A DNA stretch of 64,000 nucleotides from Tanypteryx hageni (lineage: Eukaryota; Arthropoda; Insecta; Odonata; Petaluridae): the NCBI GenBank assembly GCA_028673005.1, contig CM054113.1, forward strand, positions 176,993,956 through 177,057,955. Direction: 5' to 3'. The notes below the pieces were generated by a model. The model worked only from the letters and a program-made list of their open reading frames with translations, ran no database searches and was not told the DNA's origin. Made by a program: the position numbers and the translations under genes. Positions 1-10,928 of the stretch are shown here, one piece after another; the first letter of the stretch is position 1; every line of letters starts with the position of its first letter.

Positions 1-49
1 AAGTCATTAGCGACGAAAAATAACGTCGAGCGTATGAACCGCAGAGTTA

Positions 50-1450
50 AAGCCCAACAAAAACCCAGGACCAGAAGGAATTCCCGCGCGTGTATTAAAA
101 AAACTAGCAGAAGAAATAGCTCCCTTCCTTCGGATAGTTTTCGAGAAATCTCTTACTCTCTGTGAGGTTCCTGATGATTGGAGACTAGCACACGTCACAC
201 CCATTCATAAGAGAGGTGACAAAGAAAACCCCGAAAATTATAGGCCGATTTCTCTAACATCATTATCATGTAAGATTTTGGAGCACATTATTGTTAGCAA
301 CACAATGCGTTATCTTGAGAGTAGATCGCTGTTAGTCAGCTGTCAACATGGCTTCAGAAAAGGTAGATCCTGTGACACCCAACTCGGTCTGTTTGTGAAT
401 GATGTTTTATCATGCGGCGAAAATAATAAGCAGGTCGATGCAGTGTTCCTTGATTTTAGAAAAGCTTTTGACAAGGTTCTCCACCGTAAGTTGTCATAAA
501 AATTGGGAAATCTTGGCGTTATTGTTAAAGTCATTAACTGGGTTCGCGCTTTCCTTTGGAATAGAAAACAAAAAGTAGTCATCGATGGTAAGTCCTCGAG
601 TGTGGCAGATGTAGTCTCTGGAGTGCCGCAGGGTAGTGTGATCGGACCTATGCTTTTCTTGCTTTACATAAACGACATCAGCTCAGTTGTAAAAAGTAAT
701 ATCAGGCTTTTTGCGGATGACACCGTAGTCTATAGAGAAATTAGTGGTCCTAGCGACCATTGTCAGCTTCAGGATGACCTGGATGCGTTATCTATTTGGT
801 GCAAGGAATGGCAGCTAGAAATCAATCAGAAAAAGAGTAACGTTCTAAACTTTTGGAAATCTAGAAGCCCATCGTCCGTGTTTACCTACTCAATAGATGG
901 TGAGAGCATTCCTGTTTCGGAATCCGTGAAATACCTCGGGGTAACCTTGAATCGTGATCTGTCTTGGGACACCCACATAAGACGAGTGATAGGTGCGGCA
1001 AATAAGAAGTTGGCTTTTGTGCGTAGGATAGTCAGGAAAAGCACGGAAAAGGTGAGAGAATCCTGTTATTTATCGTTGGTTAGACCTGAAATGGAATACG
1101 CAGCAGCGGTTTGGGATCCATATCAGAGGGGAATCATAAAGGATTTAGAAAAAAATACAGCGGCGAGCAGCTAGATTCGTGAAAAGAATTACGATAAAAA
1201 ACAGAGCATTACGTTTCTCATTGATGAGTTGAGTTGGCCATCGTTGAAAGATCTTAGATTACAGGCGAGACTTAAACTTCTAGATAGATATAGGTCGGAG
1301 ATATTCGTAAATGAAATGAAGGATATTATTCGACAACCAACGTATATCGGACGGAGGAATAATGAGGACAAGATTCGCGAAATAGATAGTAGGACGGAGA
1401 GGTATGAGGAGTCCTTTTTCCCTAGGACAATACGTGACCACAATAGATAA
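50..1450 (+). pseudogene. LINE-A reverse transcriptase, one stop and two compensating indels
   Basis: Reverse transcriptase that would copy the element RNA at a nicked target. RT motifs occur in order: YRPIS, motif A LDFRKAFDKV (about 449-478), motif B SGVPQGSVIGP (about 616-647), catalytic FADDT (about 709-723), then KYLGVTL and the C-terminal region ending in RDHNR before the stop at 1448-1450. One frame covers almost everything. It has a single in-frame TAA at 497-499. There is an extra A in the A-run near 1149-1155 compared with the 54-kb copy, and a missing A near 1180 restores the frame. The endonuclease is absent because of 5' truncation. Confidence 0.88.
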
Positions 1451-1477
1451 CTGTGAATAATAATTTGTTAGGAACTT

Positions 1478-1536
1478 GGTGCGCTGCACCCCCTGCCATC
1501 CACCGTCAAGGTGACTTGCAGGGTAATATGTAGATG
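1478..1536 (+). other. LINE-A 3' stem-loop and tail
   Basis: A small palindrome (GGTGC...GCACC, 1478-1490) is followed by a nested stem: CCCTGC at 1491 pairs with GCAGGG at 1518-1523, and CACC pairs with GGTG inside it. The same arrangement ends the LINE copies at 8.9 and 54.4 kb, so it is probably the structure the RT recognises (inference from conservation). Confidence 0.7.
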
Positions 1537-1588
1537 TTTAAATTCTTGGAGCTGACGTTTTCAACGTCCTTCTAATAAACTTTCAAAA

Positions 1589-2335
1589 GCTGAGATGATG
1601 TCTATTGCTATTGGCGAATCAATAGATACCACAGCTGTTGCTCAGTTATGCGTTTTCCCCCGATTTTTCTATGGGGAGCGTTTTCGTGAAGAAATTTTAG
1701 CCTTACTTCCGTTAGAAGTGTATGCAAGTGGAGAAGTGCTCTTTGAAAAATTAAATACTTATTTTAACGAACACTAACTTGATGTAAGCAAAATATGTCT
1801 TTTAGTCACGGATCACTCGATGACTGGAAAGGTAAAAGGATTGGTTGCAAGACTAAGGTCTTCATCTCCACGCATGAAAACCTTGCATTGCATGATCCAT
1901 CAGGGTAGTATATTGTGCGCCAAACTTGCATGTGAGCTTAAAGATGCGATGAATACGATCATAAAAGTTTTCAACATTATCCGATCAATGTCAACTCTTC
2001 AGCATCCGCTTTTTTGAAAATTCCTTGCTGAAATGACCACTGAACATCAAGATCTCTTTGTTACACGTTGATGTTTGCTGGCTCAGTAATAGTGAGGTGC
2101 TGGAGAGATTTATTCATCCCAAAGATGAAATAGTAATAGAATTTCTTGAAGTTTGTTCTCACAAAAATGCTACGAAATTTAAAATTCTTATTCAAGACGA
2201 TGATTTTATGGCGACTATATGTTTCCTGTGCGACATACTTAGTCACCTTAATGTTCTGAATGAACATTCCCAAGGAAGAGAAAAAAACATCGTCGATCTT
2301 GTTGAGAAAATGAATGTCTTTAGGATGAGCCTAAT
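1589..2335 (+). pseudogene. hAT transposase fragment (GTF2IRD2/ZBED type)
   Basis: Part of the RNase-H-like core of a hAT transposase, which normally excises and reinserts its element. Recognisable pieces are ESIDTTAVAQL, a degraded VTD.SMTGKVKGLVARL block (family consensus TDGAP.M.G), LHCMIHQGSILCAKL (family consensus HC.IHQE.LCAK), and DVCWLSNSEVLERF (family consensus EVRWLSRG.VL.RF). The frame is broken at about 1775, 2017 and 2058. The N-terminal BED finger and the C-terminal dimerisation region were not found, and neither were terminal inverted repeats, so this is an internal relic. It is not a copy of the two better preserved hATs in the window. Confidence 0.82.
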
Positions 2336-2358
2336 ATATATATCCGCCGATTTAACTT

Positions 2359-2790
2359 CTATACTAAGCTACATATATTATTGAGTTGATTGATGACATC
2401 ATCTAGTTTTTCTTTATTTAAATAAAAAATTGCAAAGATGTCGTCTCCAAGTTTTGGAGAAATAATAAAATTTTTCTTTGGATTTATTTTCAAAGGAAGA
2501 CATGAATAAGTTGGCAATGAAGGGTGATAGAGGGTTTCCCATGTAGGTACCTTCAATTTGTTTGTAAAATTGTTGGTTAAATTTAAATACATTCTGGTCA
2601 TACAGAGGTTAGTGAGTAAGACATACTCATGAACAATTTGCTCAGAAATATTTTTATTTAGTAACTGGTCTTTTAGGATTTGTGACGTTTCCTCTATCGG
2701 TACACTTGGGAAAAGGTTTTTATCATCAAAGGAGACCATGATTTCTGACTCTTTTGGAGTTAACAAATAGTAGCGTAAATGGCAGCGTTA
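2359..2790 (-). pseudogene. Penelope-like reverse transcriptase fragment
   Basis: A reading frame from 2766 to 2359 has the Penelope-type motif A, VSFDDKNLFPSVPIEET (family consensus SFDV.NLFPSVP), followed by an EEF/EYVLLT-like helix. It then jumps to INPKKNFIISPKL and GDDIFAIF, matching the YVDDIFAIF catalytic motif C. The central block (the GL.MGSPLSP region) is missing, so there is an internal deletion. No GIY-YIG endonuclease was seen. The assignment rests on motif recognition only. Confidence 0.75.
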
Positions 2791-2805
2791 ATTTTATAAT
2801 TTTAT

Positions 2806-3706
2806 CAAATGGGTGCTGATTGGGAGAGCCGTAAAAGGAGCGGTTCTCTAACTATTGCTGGAGAGATGCCTGGGGATGGAGATTGATTAATTTCGGTATG
2901 ATGAAAAGATGGCGTAGATCTTGAAATCTGAAAACTTTTCGGTCAGCTGACTCTGTAGGGATTTATGATGTGATTCCTTCAACGTCAATTCAAGTCCGGT
3001 GGGAGAGGAATTTAAACGTGTGTGGGAAGGGATTAAAGTAAATGTCCTTTCTTGGGTGGTTCCAAAATCCGTAATCCTTGGTATCTGCAAGGACAATGAA
3101 ACACGTTATTAATTTATGTGAGTAATTTCATGCTATATGACTGAAAAATAGGAAATCTATTAAATTGTTTACATGTATGATATTATGTTTACAGTGATTT
3201 TGCCAAGTGAAGCTGAGCCCTTGAATTAAATAGAATATAAATATTGGAGTTAATAGAAAAATAGAGTTACGGAATTATATTTCCCTCTATATTATAAAAT
3301 AACTTACATGGTAGGAACGAAGCAACACCGAGCAAAGGGGTGGGGGAGGTTGGAAAGCGAAAGCGAGCAGGATGCGTGCTCCCTAGTTATTATATATTTA
3401 TAGATCAAAAACCTTAAATTTTCAAAAACAGGCAACATTTAAGTTCCAAGGTTGACTGTTTTTAAATTTTGCACTATTTAATGAAAAGCGAAGGGAGAAT
3501 AGAAGGGATATGGGGTCTTCAAAAGATCCTAAATGCTTAATACACCGAATCAACTTCATGGCGCGAAAGTTGGGCGAAAGCAAAAAGTTAACTTTAACGT
3601 AGTTTTCAAGGTTTAAGAAAGGAAATTTTTGGCTAGAATTTGGTGGATATAGAGGTTGTGAGGTGAAAGATAAAATGAAAAAAAACATCGCGGACGGGTG
3701 AAGGAG
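2806..3706. other. Non-coding interval, no recognised feature
   Basis: AT-rich with short spurious frames. A 69-codon minus frame at 2887-3096 might be an upstream relic of the Penelope copy, but I do not recognise it. Confidence 0.4.
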
Positions 3707-3707
3707 C

Positions 3708-4330
3708 AGAGAGAGAGAGAGAGAGAGAGAGATCCGTAAAAGCACACAACGGAGAAGGAAGTCATGGGTGCTTGCCTCTGCCTCCCCTCTTCTCCCCGCG
3801 TTCTCTCCCTGCATTCTCCGCTAAAAGTATTCTCCCCGCTCCCTTTCCCACCGATCCCCATCCCCCTCCCAACCCGAAAAAAGGATTGTTCTCCGGGAGT
3901 TTTGGCGCGGCAACATTTCCGGAGTTCTTCACCCTCGTCTGGAGGGAACGCAAATTATTTCGAGCGTTTTGGAGCTCAGAGCACGCACGGAGGGGGGTCT
4001 AACAAAAATGCTCGTGATAAGAGGTCACCCCAACCCCTCCTACTTCTCTCATCCTGGGAGATCTCCTCCCTTACGTCCTCTTCCTTCCACCACTCTCATC
4101 CTTCTCCTCTTCTCCCGTCTCTCTCTCTCATTACTTCCCCCGGATATGGGCGAGGGAGGACGGACGAAGTGGAGTTTGGACTCGGGGCAAGGGAGAAATG
4201 GCTGATGGAGGAAGGAGGGGGATGGATGTGGAGTGGGATAGTGCGTAATTGGAAAGAGAAAAAAAGCGAGGGAAGAATTGCAGAGCAAATTGCATACGCC
4301 GCTATTTTCTTGTTTTGGGATTACTTATGA
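3708..4330. other. (GA)n run followed by a GC- and CT-rich block
   Basis: A short (GA)n run (about 3708-3732) precedes about 600 bases that are much richer in C/T and G than their surroundings. A 188-codon plus frame (3764-4330) has a low-complexity Ser/Pro/Leu composition and no domain. Overlapping long frames on both strands indicate biased composition and not a gene. A CpG-rich promoter-like segment is possible but unsupported. Confidence 0.4.
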
Positions 4331-5280
4331 CGTCATCATAAGATTACATCTTTGGTTGAGATCGACGGCCCCGTAAATTCCTTTTAAAAGCGTTATATCA
4401 ATTCTATGAAATAATATTTTTCCCATTTAAAAACAGTGTACTCGCTGCTATGGTAGTTTTATTTCTCATTGTTAAAAATCGGAAAATTTCCCCCTTTTTT
4501 GGATTGAAAACAATCATTCGCTCTCGTTTTCGACACGGATTTGATTTTTATTTAAAAAAATATAAATCTCTCTTTCAGCTACAGAAGTGTTTATGTCCAG
4601 GGCTCCTATATTAATTTTTAACTAATTTGAAAATGCAAATTAATAATGCCCTGCACCGATATCATGCTTTTCTTGTGGGATGTAGGACTCCTCGGCATCT
4701 AGATCCATCAATTTAGTACCATGTGCAGTCCTCCTACAGACCTATTTGCCGTGAAAATTTGGCTTTTCTTAGTCTCAGGATTCCAGAGGAATTGTCCGAA
4801 CAGAAGATCGGACGGACAAATCGAATACATAAGCGATTTTATTAATCGCTAAATATGTAGTGTGAGGTGAAGGTACTATATAAGGAGGAGGCAGATTTAC
4901 TTTGTAAGGAAGGACGGAAGGATAATCTTGATGCGAATGAGAGGCTGACTCACAATCAGTAATTTATCCAGAAAAATGATGATTGTGTTATAGAATACTT
5001 GAGCGGTCACTACTATTAATGTAGATATGTTTACGGCATGCCGTTTTCCTTTTCTATCAGGAGTGTTGCGCATGAAATATTTTCCCTCGATGATGCTTAC
5101 GTTTAAGGAGAATTGATGATATGTTTAGGTACGCTTTTTATTCAGTTTCGTTCTCTATTGTTTTTGTTGACTGATAATTGTTGGCTCAATTATGCCCCAT
5201 TCAGGAGGTCGGCGAATTCTGGTTTTATATTGAAAAACAGAATTATTTTGAGGGTTATTGCGTGGGTATATCGATTTATT
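4331..5280. other. Non-coding, nothing recognised
   Basis: AT-rich unique-looking sequence. I see no domain-bearing frame, RNA gene or repeat. Confidence 0.4.
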
Positions 5281-5496
5281 AGCGCGTGTCATTTTTCACC
5301 ATTGGGTAGACAAAATTCTTTTCTTGCTCATGCCTTATTGAACCTGAATTTAAATTTTATAAATTTTTAAACAAATTTAGTGCAGTTTAGCGCGTATCAT
5401 TTCTCATCATTGTGGAGACTGGAAATTCTTTTCTCGCTTATGCGTTATTGAGCCTGTATTTAAAATTTATATATTTTTAAACAAATTTAGTTCAGT
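5281..5496 (+). repeat. Tandem duplication, 108-bp unit, two copies
   Basis: Two adjacent units start with AGCGCGTGTC (5281) and AGCGCGTATC (5389). Both contain a CTTTTCT.GC..ATGC.TTATTGA segment and end in TTTTTAAACAAATTTAGT.CAG. They differ by scattered substitutions, so the duplication is not recent. Confidence 0.75.
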
Positions 5497-6939
5497 TGAG
5501 ATTTAAAGTAGCTTTGTTTTGAGCTGTGGATAAATTATTTGAGTATCAGAAAATTATGAAGCCGAAAAAGAAAATGTTCGTGAAACTAAATCAACATACG
5601 ATATAGTTTGTGACCTAGGTGTTTCCTCCTTTTATTAGATTAAACCTTAAAATAAAAATATAACTGGATTACGTAAACAGTCGTTTTAAATATCTAGTTT
5701 TTAAAGAATTTTAAAATCATCTCATTTGCTAACGGATTCGTCGTCGGCATAAAATTACGCTGTGATTTGAAATAGAACCGCTTAAATATCCCCGTAATAT
5801 AAAAAAATGTTTATTTTATATAGTCCATTACGTTTTTATAGTGCATGAGAAACTGAAAAATATTATTTTTACGTAAAGTATAAATTAAATAAGTAAGGTT
5901 GATACTTGCAACGAATAGTTCACAAACCCGTCTAAATATATTTTTTTTGTAAAATACGATACGAAGTTGCAAAGATTGTTTCGGTTTTAATTGTGTGATA
6001 TCCACAGGTTTTCCTTTAACTCTCCCTCAGTGTAGGTTTCAGCTACCTTAAAATCCTTTAGAAGTGTATCTTATAATGAGCATGACTTTTGCTACGTTGT
6101 AAAGTTTTGGAATCCATCTCAAATCCGCGTATCGTTGTTTAAAAATATCTCAAAAGATTATATTTTCGAATATTCCTAAATATTAACATATTCTATAATG
6201 ATTGCAGTTAGCAAATTATGGTCTTTTGATGATTTATTTGTGCAACAGAGATGCCAAAAATGCGATTAAAAATAAAAGTTATTGATTTAAAAATATTTTA
6301 CAATGAGTCATGGCCACTCCCGAATTGGCATTATTCTGAATTTAATCCTTGCATCTATATATCTACTATTCAGACCCTTACACTTTGAAAAGCATCGATC
6401 TTAAAGGGAAGATGAGTGAATATTACTTACTCCAATTCGTTGAATAGTCATTACTTGGTGGTTACAAAAAACGTCGAATCTAGGGCGTGAAGAATACCCT
6501 CGAGAAAAATTTGTAGACCGAAAGTAACGCACATGGCCATTCTTTTTTTATTTTGCCTATCCTTCACAATCCCAATAATCTTTCATATTCTTCAACCATC
6601 GGATAAAGGGTCCTCTATGGGGATTCTTTCGTCTCGCGTAGCTTCATTTGTTCCAAACACCCTCCTTTTCCATTCATCTCTTTCGCTCCAATTTCAGATC
6701 CCTCCAAACCACTTTCTCTCCCTCACCCCTTTTCATTTCTCATCCTATTCTGCTTTATCATCGAGCTTATGTCCCTCACACCCTCCGGGGCTACTCTGGA
6801 GGCGACAGTAATGCCATCTACCGAGGCAGTGGGAAGACGTCCATCCGAGTGGATCGCACGGAACACGATTTTTTCTTCCCATTTTTATCGCATTGGTATT
6901 TTGTCGATTCTTTCTACATCGCCGCATCCTCCTTTCCAA
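5497..6939. other. Non-coding, nothing recognised
   Basis: AT-rich. A short pyrimidine-rich stretch at about 6640-6760 produces overlapping artificial frames. Confidence 0.4.
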
Positions 6940-6962
6940 TGTGTGTGTGTATATGTATATAT

Positions 6963-7025
<63 letters not shown>
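6940..7025. repeat. Compound microsatellite (TG)n-(TA)n-(CA)n
   Basis: Runs of GT, then a long AT run, then CA/AC. The arrangement is self-complementary and could fold into a long hairpin. It lies just outside the 3' end of LINE-D. Confidence 0.9.
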
Positions 7026-7122
7026 GTGTTCGGAAACTATTTGCCCAAAATGAGAGGGATGATAAAAGGGACCAAAGGTAGTAACACGCCTCAAAATAGT
7101 GCTAACCGCTAAGTAATTTTGC

Positions 7123-7822
7123 TCACCGTAAATTGTTCCTGCGTATGATTTGAGGCGAGGCAATGGTTTCAGAAAGGTCTAGTTTGTTTGGCCTAGAAGA
7201 AGAAGGAGAGGCGGGTGGGAAGAATGAGTACTGGAATAGGTGGGAACGTGAGTTCGAAGGTTGAAGATTGAGTGACGTGGTCACTCTTTTGAAGATCACA
7301 AATGAATCTAACACAGGCATTTTGTGCCCGCTGCAATTTAAAGATAACTCGTAAGATATATCTTGATAGACCGGATCGCAGTAATCGAAGTGTGGAAGGA
7401 CAAGAGCAGTGATAAGTTGTTTGCGAAAAGAAAAATGGGTGATGCTTTTAATTCTCTTAAGCGAGTGGAGTGAGCTGTTAACAGTATTGCATGCTTTAGT
7501 TATATGATCAGTCCAGGTCAAAGCTTCGTTGAATAATAACCCGAGGTTAGTTGCAGTTTTTTGGAAAGAAATGAGAGAATTATTGAGCAAAAGTGGGGGA
7601 AGTTTCGTGGAATTCAATGTGGAGAGAGGTTTGGGGTACGCAATGATAATAGACTGGCTTTTTGTTGGATTAATATTTAGTAAATTTGCATTGCTTCATT
7701 TGGATTTGGATTCATTTTACCAATGATGAGAGAGAGATCAATAATGGGAGAGTGCATATAAATTTGGAGGTCATCTGCATAGAGGTGGCATTTACAGTAA
7801 TCAATCTGAGAAGATATATCAT
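7123..7822 (-). pseudogene. LINE-D RT, catalytic and thumb part
   Basis: Read from 7822 downwards: NDISSQIDYCK, then the catalytic YADDLQIY, then MHSPIIDLSL. It continues in another frame from 7617 with NLGLLFNEALTWTDHI and HSLKRIKS, typical of the LINE RT thumb, and ends near 7123. One frameshift separates the YADD block from the last 164 codons. The missing N-terminal part of the RT lies beyond the LINE-B insertion. Confidence 0.83.
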
Positions 7823-7827
7823 TAATG

Positions 7828-8944
7828 CCTTATTCATTGATTTCAGGAAGACGTTCGATAAAGTATCTCATAGGAAATTAATTGCGAAGTTAGGACAATG
7901 TGGTATCAATTCGAAAGTTGTCGGTTGGGTGAGAGACTTCCTCTCGAATAGGGAACAGATAGTTGTCATCGATGGGAAATACTCGTCCCCCGTTAAAGTT
8001 GCTTCGGGTGTTCCTCAGGGAAGTGAATTGGGCCCTCTGCTCTTCTTAATCTATATAAATGATATGTGCTCGGTTGTTCGTAGTAAAATTAGGCTTTTCG
8101 CCGATGACACCGTTCTATATAAAGAAATAAAAAATCAGGAGGACCATCAGTCTCTGCGTGAAGACTTAAGAGCCATTTCAGCGTGGTGCAAAGAATGGCA
8201 AATCGAAATTAATTATACGAAATGTCCCGCAGTCACGTTCTGGAAAAGTAAGAACTAAGATTTAGGTTTCGAGTATAAAATAGATGAAACGAGTATTCGA
8301 CAAGCTGAGTATGTAAAATATTTAGGAGTAACCATTTGTCGAGATCTTTCGTGGGACATGCACATTCGTCGAGTTATAGGCGCGGCCAACAAGAAACTGG
8401 CATTCATAGGTAGAATAGTACGGAACACTACAGAGAAAGTACGCGAAACATGCTACTTATCACTGGTAAGACCACAAGTGGAATACGCAGCGAGCATATG
8501 GGATCCGTACGAGAAGGGACACATAATTCAACTAGAAAGAGTACAGCGCAGAGCAGCCAGATTTGTAAAACAAAAGTACGAACATAAGGAAAGCGTCACC
8601 TCTTTATTGAGCGATTTGAACTGGGTATCACTGGAGGACCGTAGATTGCACTCAAGGTTGAAACTTCTAGAGAAATATAAGTCAGAATGTCTAAAAGAGG
8701 AGGTAGTGGGAATAATTGTGGCACCGACGTATATAGGTAGAAATGATCGAGACGATAAAATACGTGAGATCGATTGTAGGACGTAGCGTTATCTAGGCTC
8801 GTTCTTTCCGAGGACAATAAGAGATCACAATAGGAAATTTCGAATTGCGTTAGACAATCTTTAGGTAGGATTTGGTGCATTGCACCCCCTGCCACCCACC
8901 AACTTGGTGAATTGCAGGGTAACTTGTAGATGTAGATGTAGATG
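7828..8944 (+). mobile_element. LINE-B copy 1, nested in LINE-D
   Basis: A 5'-truncated CR1/Jockey-group copy. It starts inside RT motif A (FIDFRKTFDKV), continues through SGVPQGSELGP and FADDT, has a stop after KSKN (about 8258) and reads on from KYLGVTIC to the end. It closes with the conserved 3' stem-loop (8874-8919) and a (GATGTA)n tail. The flanking duplication is TAATG at 7823-7827 and 8945-8949. The tail ends exactly at the repeat, so both borders are at base resolution. Confidence 0.93.
8874..8944 (+). other. LINE-B 3' stem-loop and (GATGTA)n tail
   Basis: GGTGCATTGCACC palindrome, then CCCTGC/GCAGGG enclosing CACC/GGTG, then three GATGTA-type repeats. The stems match those of LINE-A, but the apical loop differs (AACTT here, GTCAA in LINE-A). 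This suggests that the pairing is conserved and the loop is not. Confidence 0.7.
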
Positions 8945-8949
8945 TAATG

Positions 8950-9960
8950 TATAGAGAGAAGAACAGTGGGCCTAGAGTGGAACCTTGTAGTACACCTCGT
9001 GTCACTTTAATCCATCTTGAAGAATGATTGTCAGCTACGACCTTTTAATTGCGATCATTGAGGTAAGAGGGAATTAGGATTAACGAATCTGAGAAGAAGT
9101 TCGGTAGGCGAAGTTTGGTTAGAAGTATGTATGTTTAGATCTGCAGAGTCAAAACCTTGACTAAAGTCCAGAAGAGTTACGATAGTGACTTCTCTTTTGT
9201 CCATTGCTAATCGGATATCATCAGTGATTTTTAGGAGTGCCGTGGTTGTGCTGTGTGAATTTTGGAAACCCGATTGCAGTGGGTCAAAGATATTATTTTT
9301 GGTTAGAAAAAGTGTAATTTTCTCATGTATAATCTTTTCAAATGCCTTTGATAATGTAGGAAGAAGACTGATTGGCCGAAATTCAGTTATAGGTATAGTT
9401 CAGGTATAGGACGAGCTAAGGCGAGTTTCCATTGTGAAGGGAATTTGTTTTGCATAAGCGACCAGTTGAATATATGGGTGATGACAGGTAGAACTAAATG
9501 TATAATCCTATGAAGGAAAGCGATTGGAATTTCGTCAGCGGCTTGTGCATTGGACTTGATTTTACGTAAAGATTTTAGTACTTTGAGTTGTGCTACAGGG
9601 GAAAATTGGAATGGTGATGATGCTGAGGTTGGAGGAGTGTGTTGATGTAGGAGGTTATCTATGTATTTCTGTTTCAATTCATTGTCATCAGGGATTGGGG
9701 GAGTGGCGAATAAAGTGTTAAGTGCATCAAGGCAAATATGTGGAGGCAATTGTGTATCCTTTGAATTTCCAATGCCAAATAATTTTAAGTTGTTCCATAG
9801 CCCCTATTTTGATGAATTAGGACAAGTTATTGATTGAATGTATCTAGTTTTAGAGTTTATGATGAGCTGTTTAGTCTTATTTCTCAATTTTTTAAAATGG
9901 CAGTATGAAACGGTAACGGCTAAATCAATTAGAGTAGAAGAAGTAGAAGTATGGTGAGTT
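8950..9960 (-). pseudogene. LINE-D RT, fingers and palm N-terminal part
   Basis: From 9749 downwards: FPSQWKLALARPIP, a typical LINE RT entry motif. A frameshift near 9400 is followed by FRPISLLPTLSKAFEKII, a SGF-like block, the motif A region (LLDFSQGFDS) and RGVLQGSTLGPLFFS just before the LINE-B insertion. A long stretch of motif A to motif B sequence near 9000-9150 is out of frame or missing. Confidence 0.8.
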
Positions 9961-9964
9961 GCAT

Positions 9965-10890
9965 TTAACGGAAGAATACTAAGGCCAAGGGAGTTGAAGG
10001 AGTTATATAAATATGTTGAATCGGGATTTGTTGTATGTTGGCATTAAAGCCATCAGTAATTATTATGTGGTTGTATGCGTTCATGTCATTAGCAATCACT
10101 TCATAAATATCGGATAGGTGGCCAATTTTTGGTGGGCGGTATACGGTGCCCATAAGTATTTTCTGGGAATTGATTTTTAACTCCAGAAAGAGAAATTCGG
10201 GTATTCTGCTGTAATTAGATTCACTGCTTTCAACCATTTTAGATGAGATGTCATTCTTACATAGATATAGATTCCGACACCGCCGCCACCTTTGCCGACG
10301 CGATCGTTACGATACAATTAATAGCCATCAATGTCTACAGTAGAGAATGACATAGAGGGTTTTAACCAGGTCTCGGCAATAGCGATGATGTGTACATTAT
10401 TTTGAGGTAGGATGGAACGAAGTTCTTCAATGTGTGCTGTTAAGCTTTGAGCATTTAAGTATATGATCTGAAGAGAGCGTGGAAAGAGCTTAAACTGTTC
10501 AGATAAAATTGTCTTTGTATTGGAGTCAGGGAGTGAGGACAAATTTTTGGTGGAGTTAGGGAAAAGATAAGAGTATGTGGGTCTAGAAGAGGATGGGTAA
10601 AATTCGGAATCATTTGGGTCTAAGGAGAGACGCGGGTGAGGTAGGGACGGAATGAAATCAGGAGCATATGGGTTAAGTTGAGTTCCAGAAGTGATTGGAT
10701 GTGAAGCAGGTAAAGATAGAGTTGAGGACGAGGGTCCGATAGGGGAGGGTAAGAATTCAGCTGCCTCAGGGTTGAGAGAGTGAGGTATGACAGTGGGTGG
10801 TCGAAGGTCAGGCGAGCTAATGATCGCCGTAGCAGCCTGCAGCGAGGGTCTGTAGATGGGAGAAGTTAAGGACGAGATTGGAATGCTATT
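9965..10890 (-). pseudogene. LINE-D apurinic-type endonuclease with Pro/Ser-rich leader
   Basis: The leader (about 10890-10560) encodes Ser/Pro-rich sequence with repeated P-x-P and D.xPSLP motifs. The endonuclease then starts with LQIIYLNAQSLTAHIEELRS, IIAIAETWLKP, a shifted GKGGGGVGIYL and MGTVYRPPKI, and ends at IIITDGFNA (family consensus GDFNA; the Asp is displaced by a TD substitution). The C-terminal SDH block is missing, indicating an internal deletion before the RT linker. Confidence 0.8.
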
Positions 10891-10928
10891 TGTTTTGTGT
10901 TATTGACGCGGGAGTGGAGTTTTCTCCT

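Larger units (their letters stand above)
49..1536 (+). mobile_element. LINE-A copy 1, 5'-truncated non-LTR retrotransposon
   Basis: This is the 3' half of a CR1/Jockey-group LINE. Similarity to the second copy near 52.9-54.4 kb begins abruptly at about base 49, so the element is 5'-truncated there. It ends in a conserved stem-loop followed by a short GATG/TAGATG tail, the usual end of this family in the window. It carries only the reverse transcriptase part of ORF2. I found no convincing target-site duplication. The two copies are nearly identical over long stretches, so the family was probably active recently (inference). Confidence 0.9.
7120..10898 (-). mobile_element. LINE-D, Jockey-like non-LTR element split by LINE-B
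   Basis: A minus-strand LINE whose ORF2 runs from a Pro/Ser-rich leader (about 10890-10560) through an endonuclease (10560-9965) and RT (9960-7123). It is interrupted by LINE-B at 7828-8944. Removing that insertion and one TAATG copy restores a perfect FSLYINDIS motif across the break. The endonuclease is internally deleted, and there are frameshifts near 10,290 and elsewhere. The 5' side directly abuts LINE-C at about 10,898. The sequence differs clearly from families A, B and E, so it is a separate lineage. Confidence 0.85.

Noticed and set aside
3764..4330. 188-codon plus frame as a gene
   Set aside because: Low-complexity Ser/Pro/Leu composition, with comparable frames on both strands of the same block. 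No domain, so base bias explains it.
6745..7163. Overlapping frames with Tyr-Ile and Thr-His repeats
   Set aside because: They are translations of the TA and CA microsatellite in several frames.
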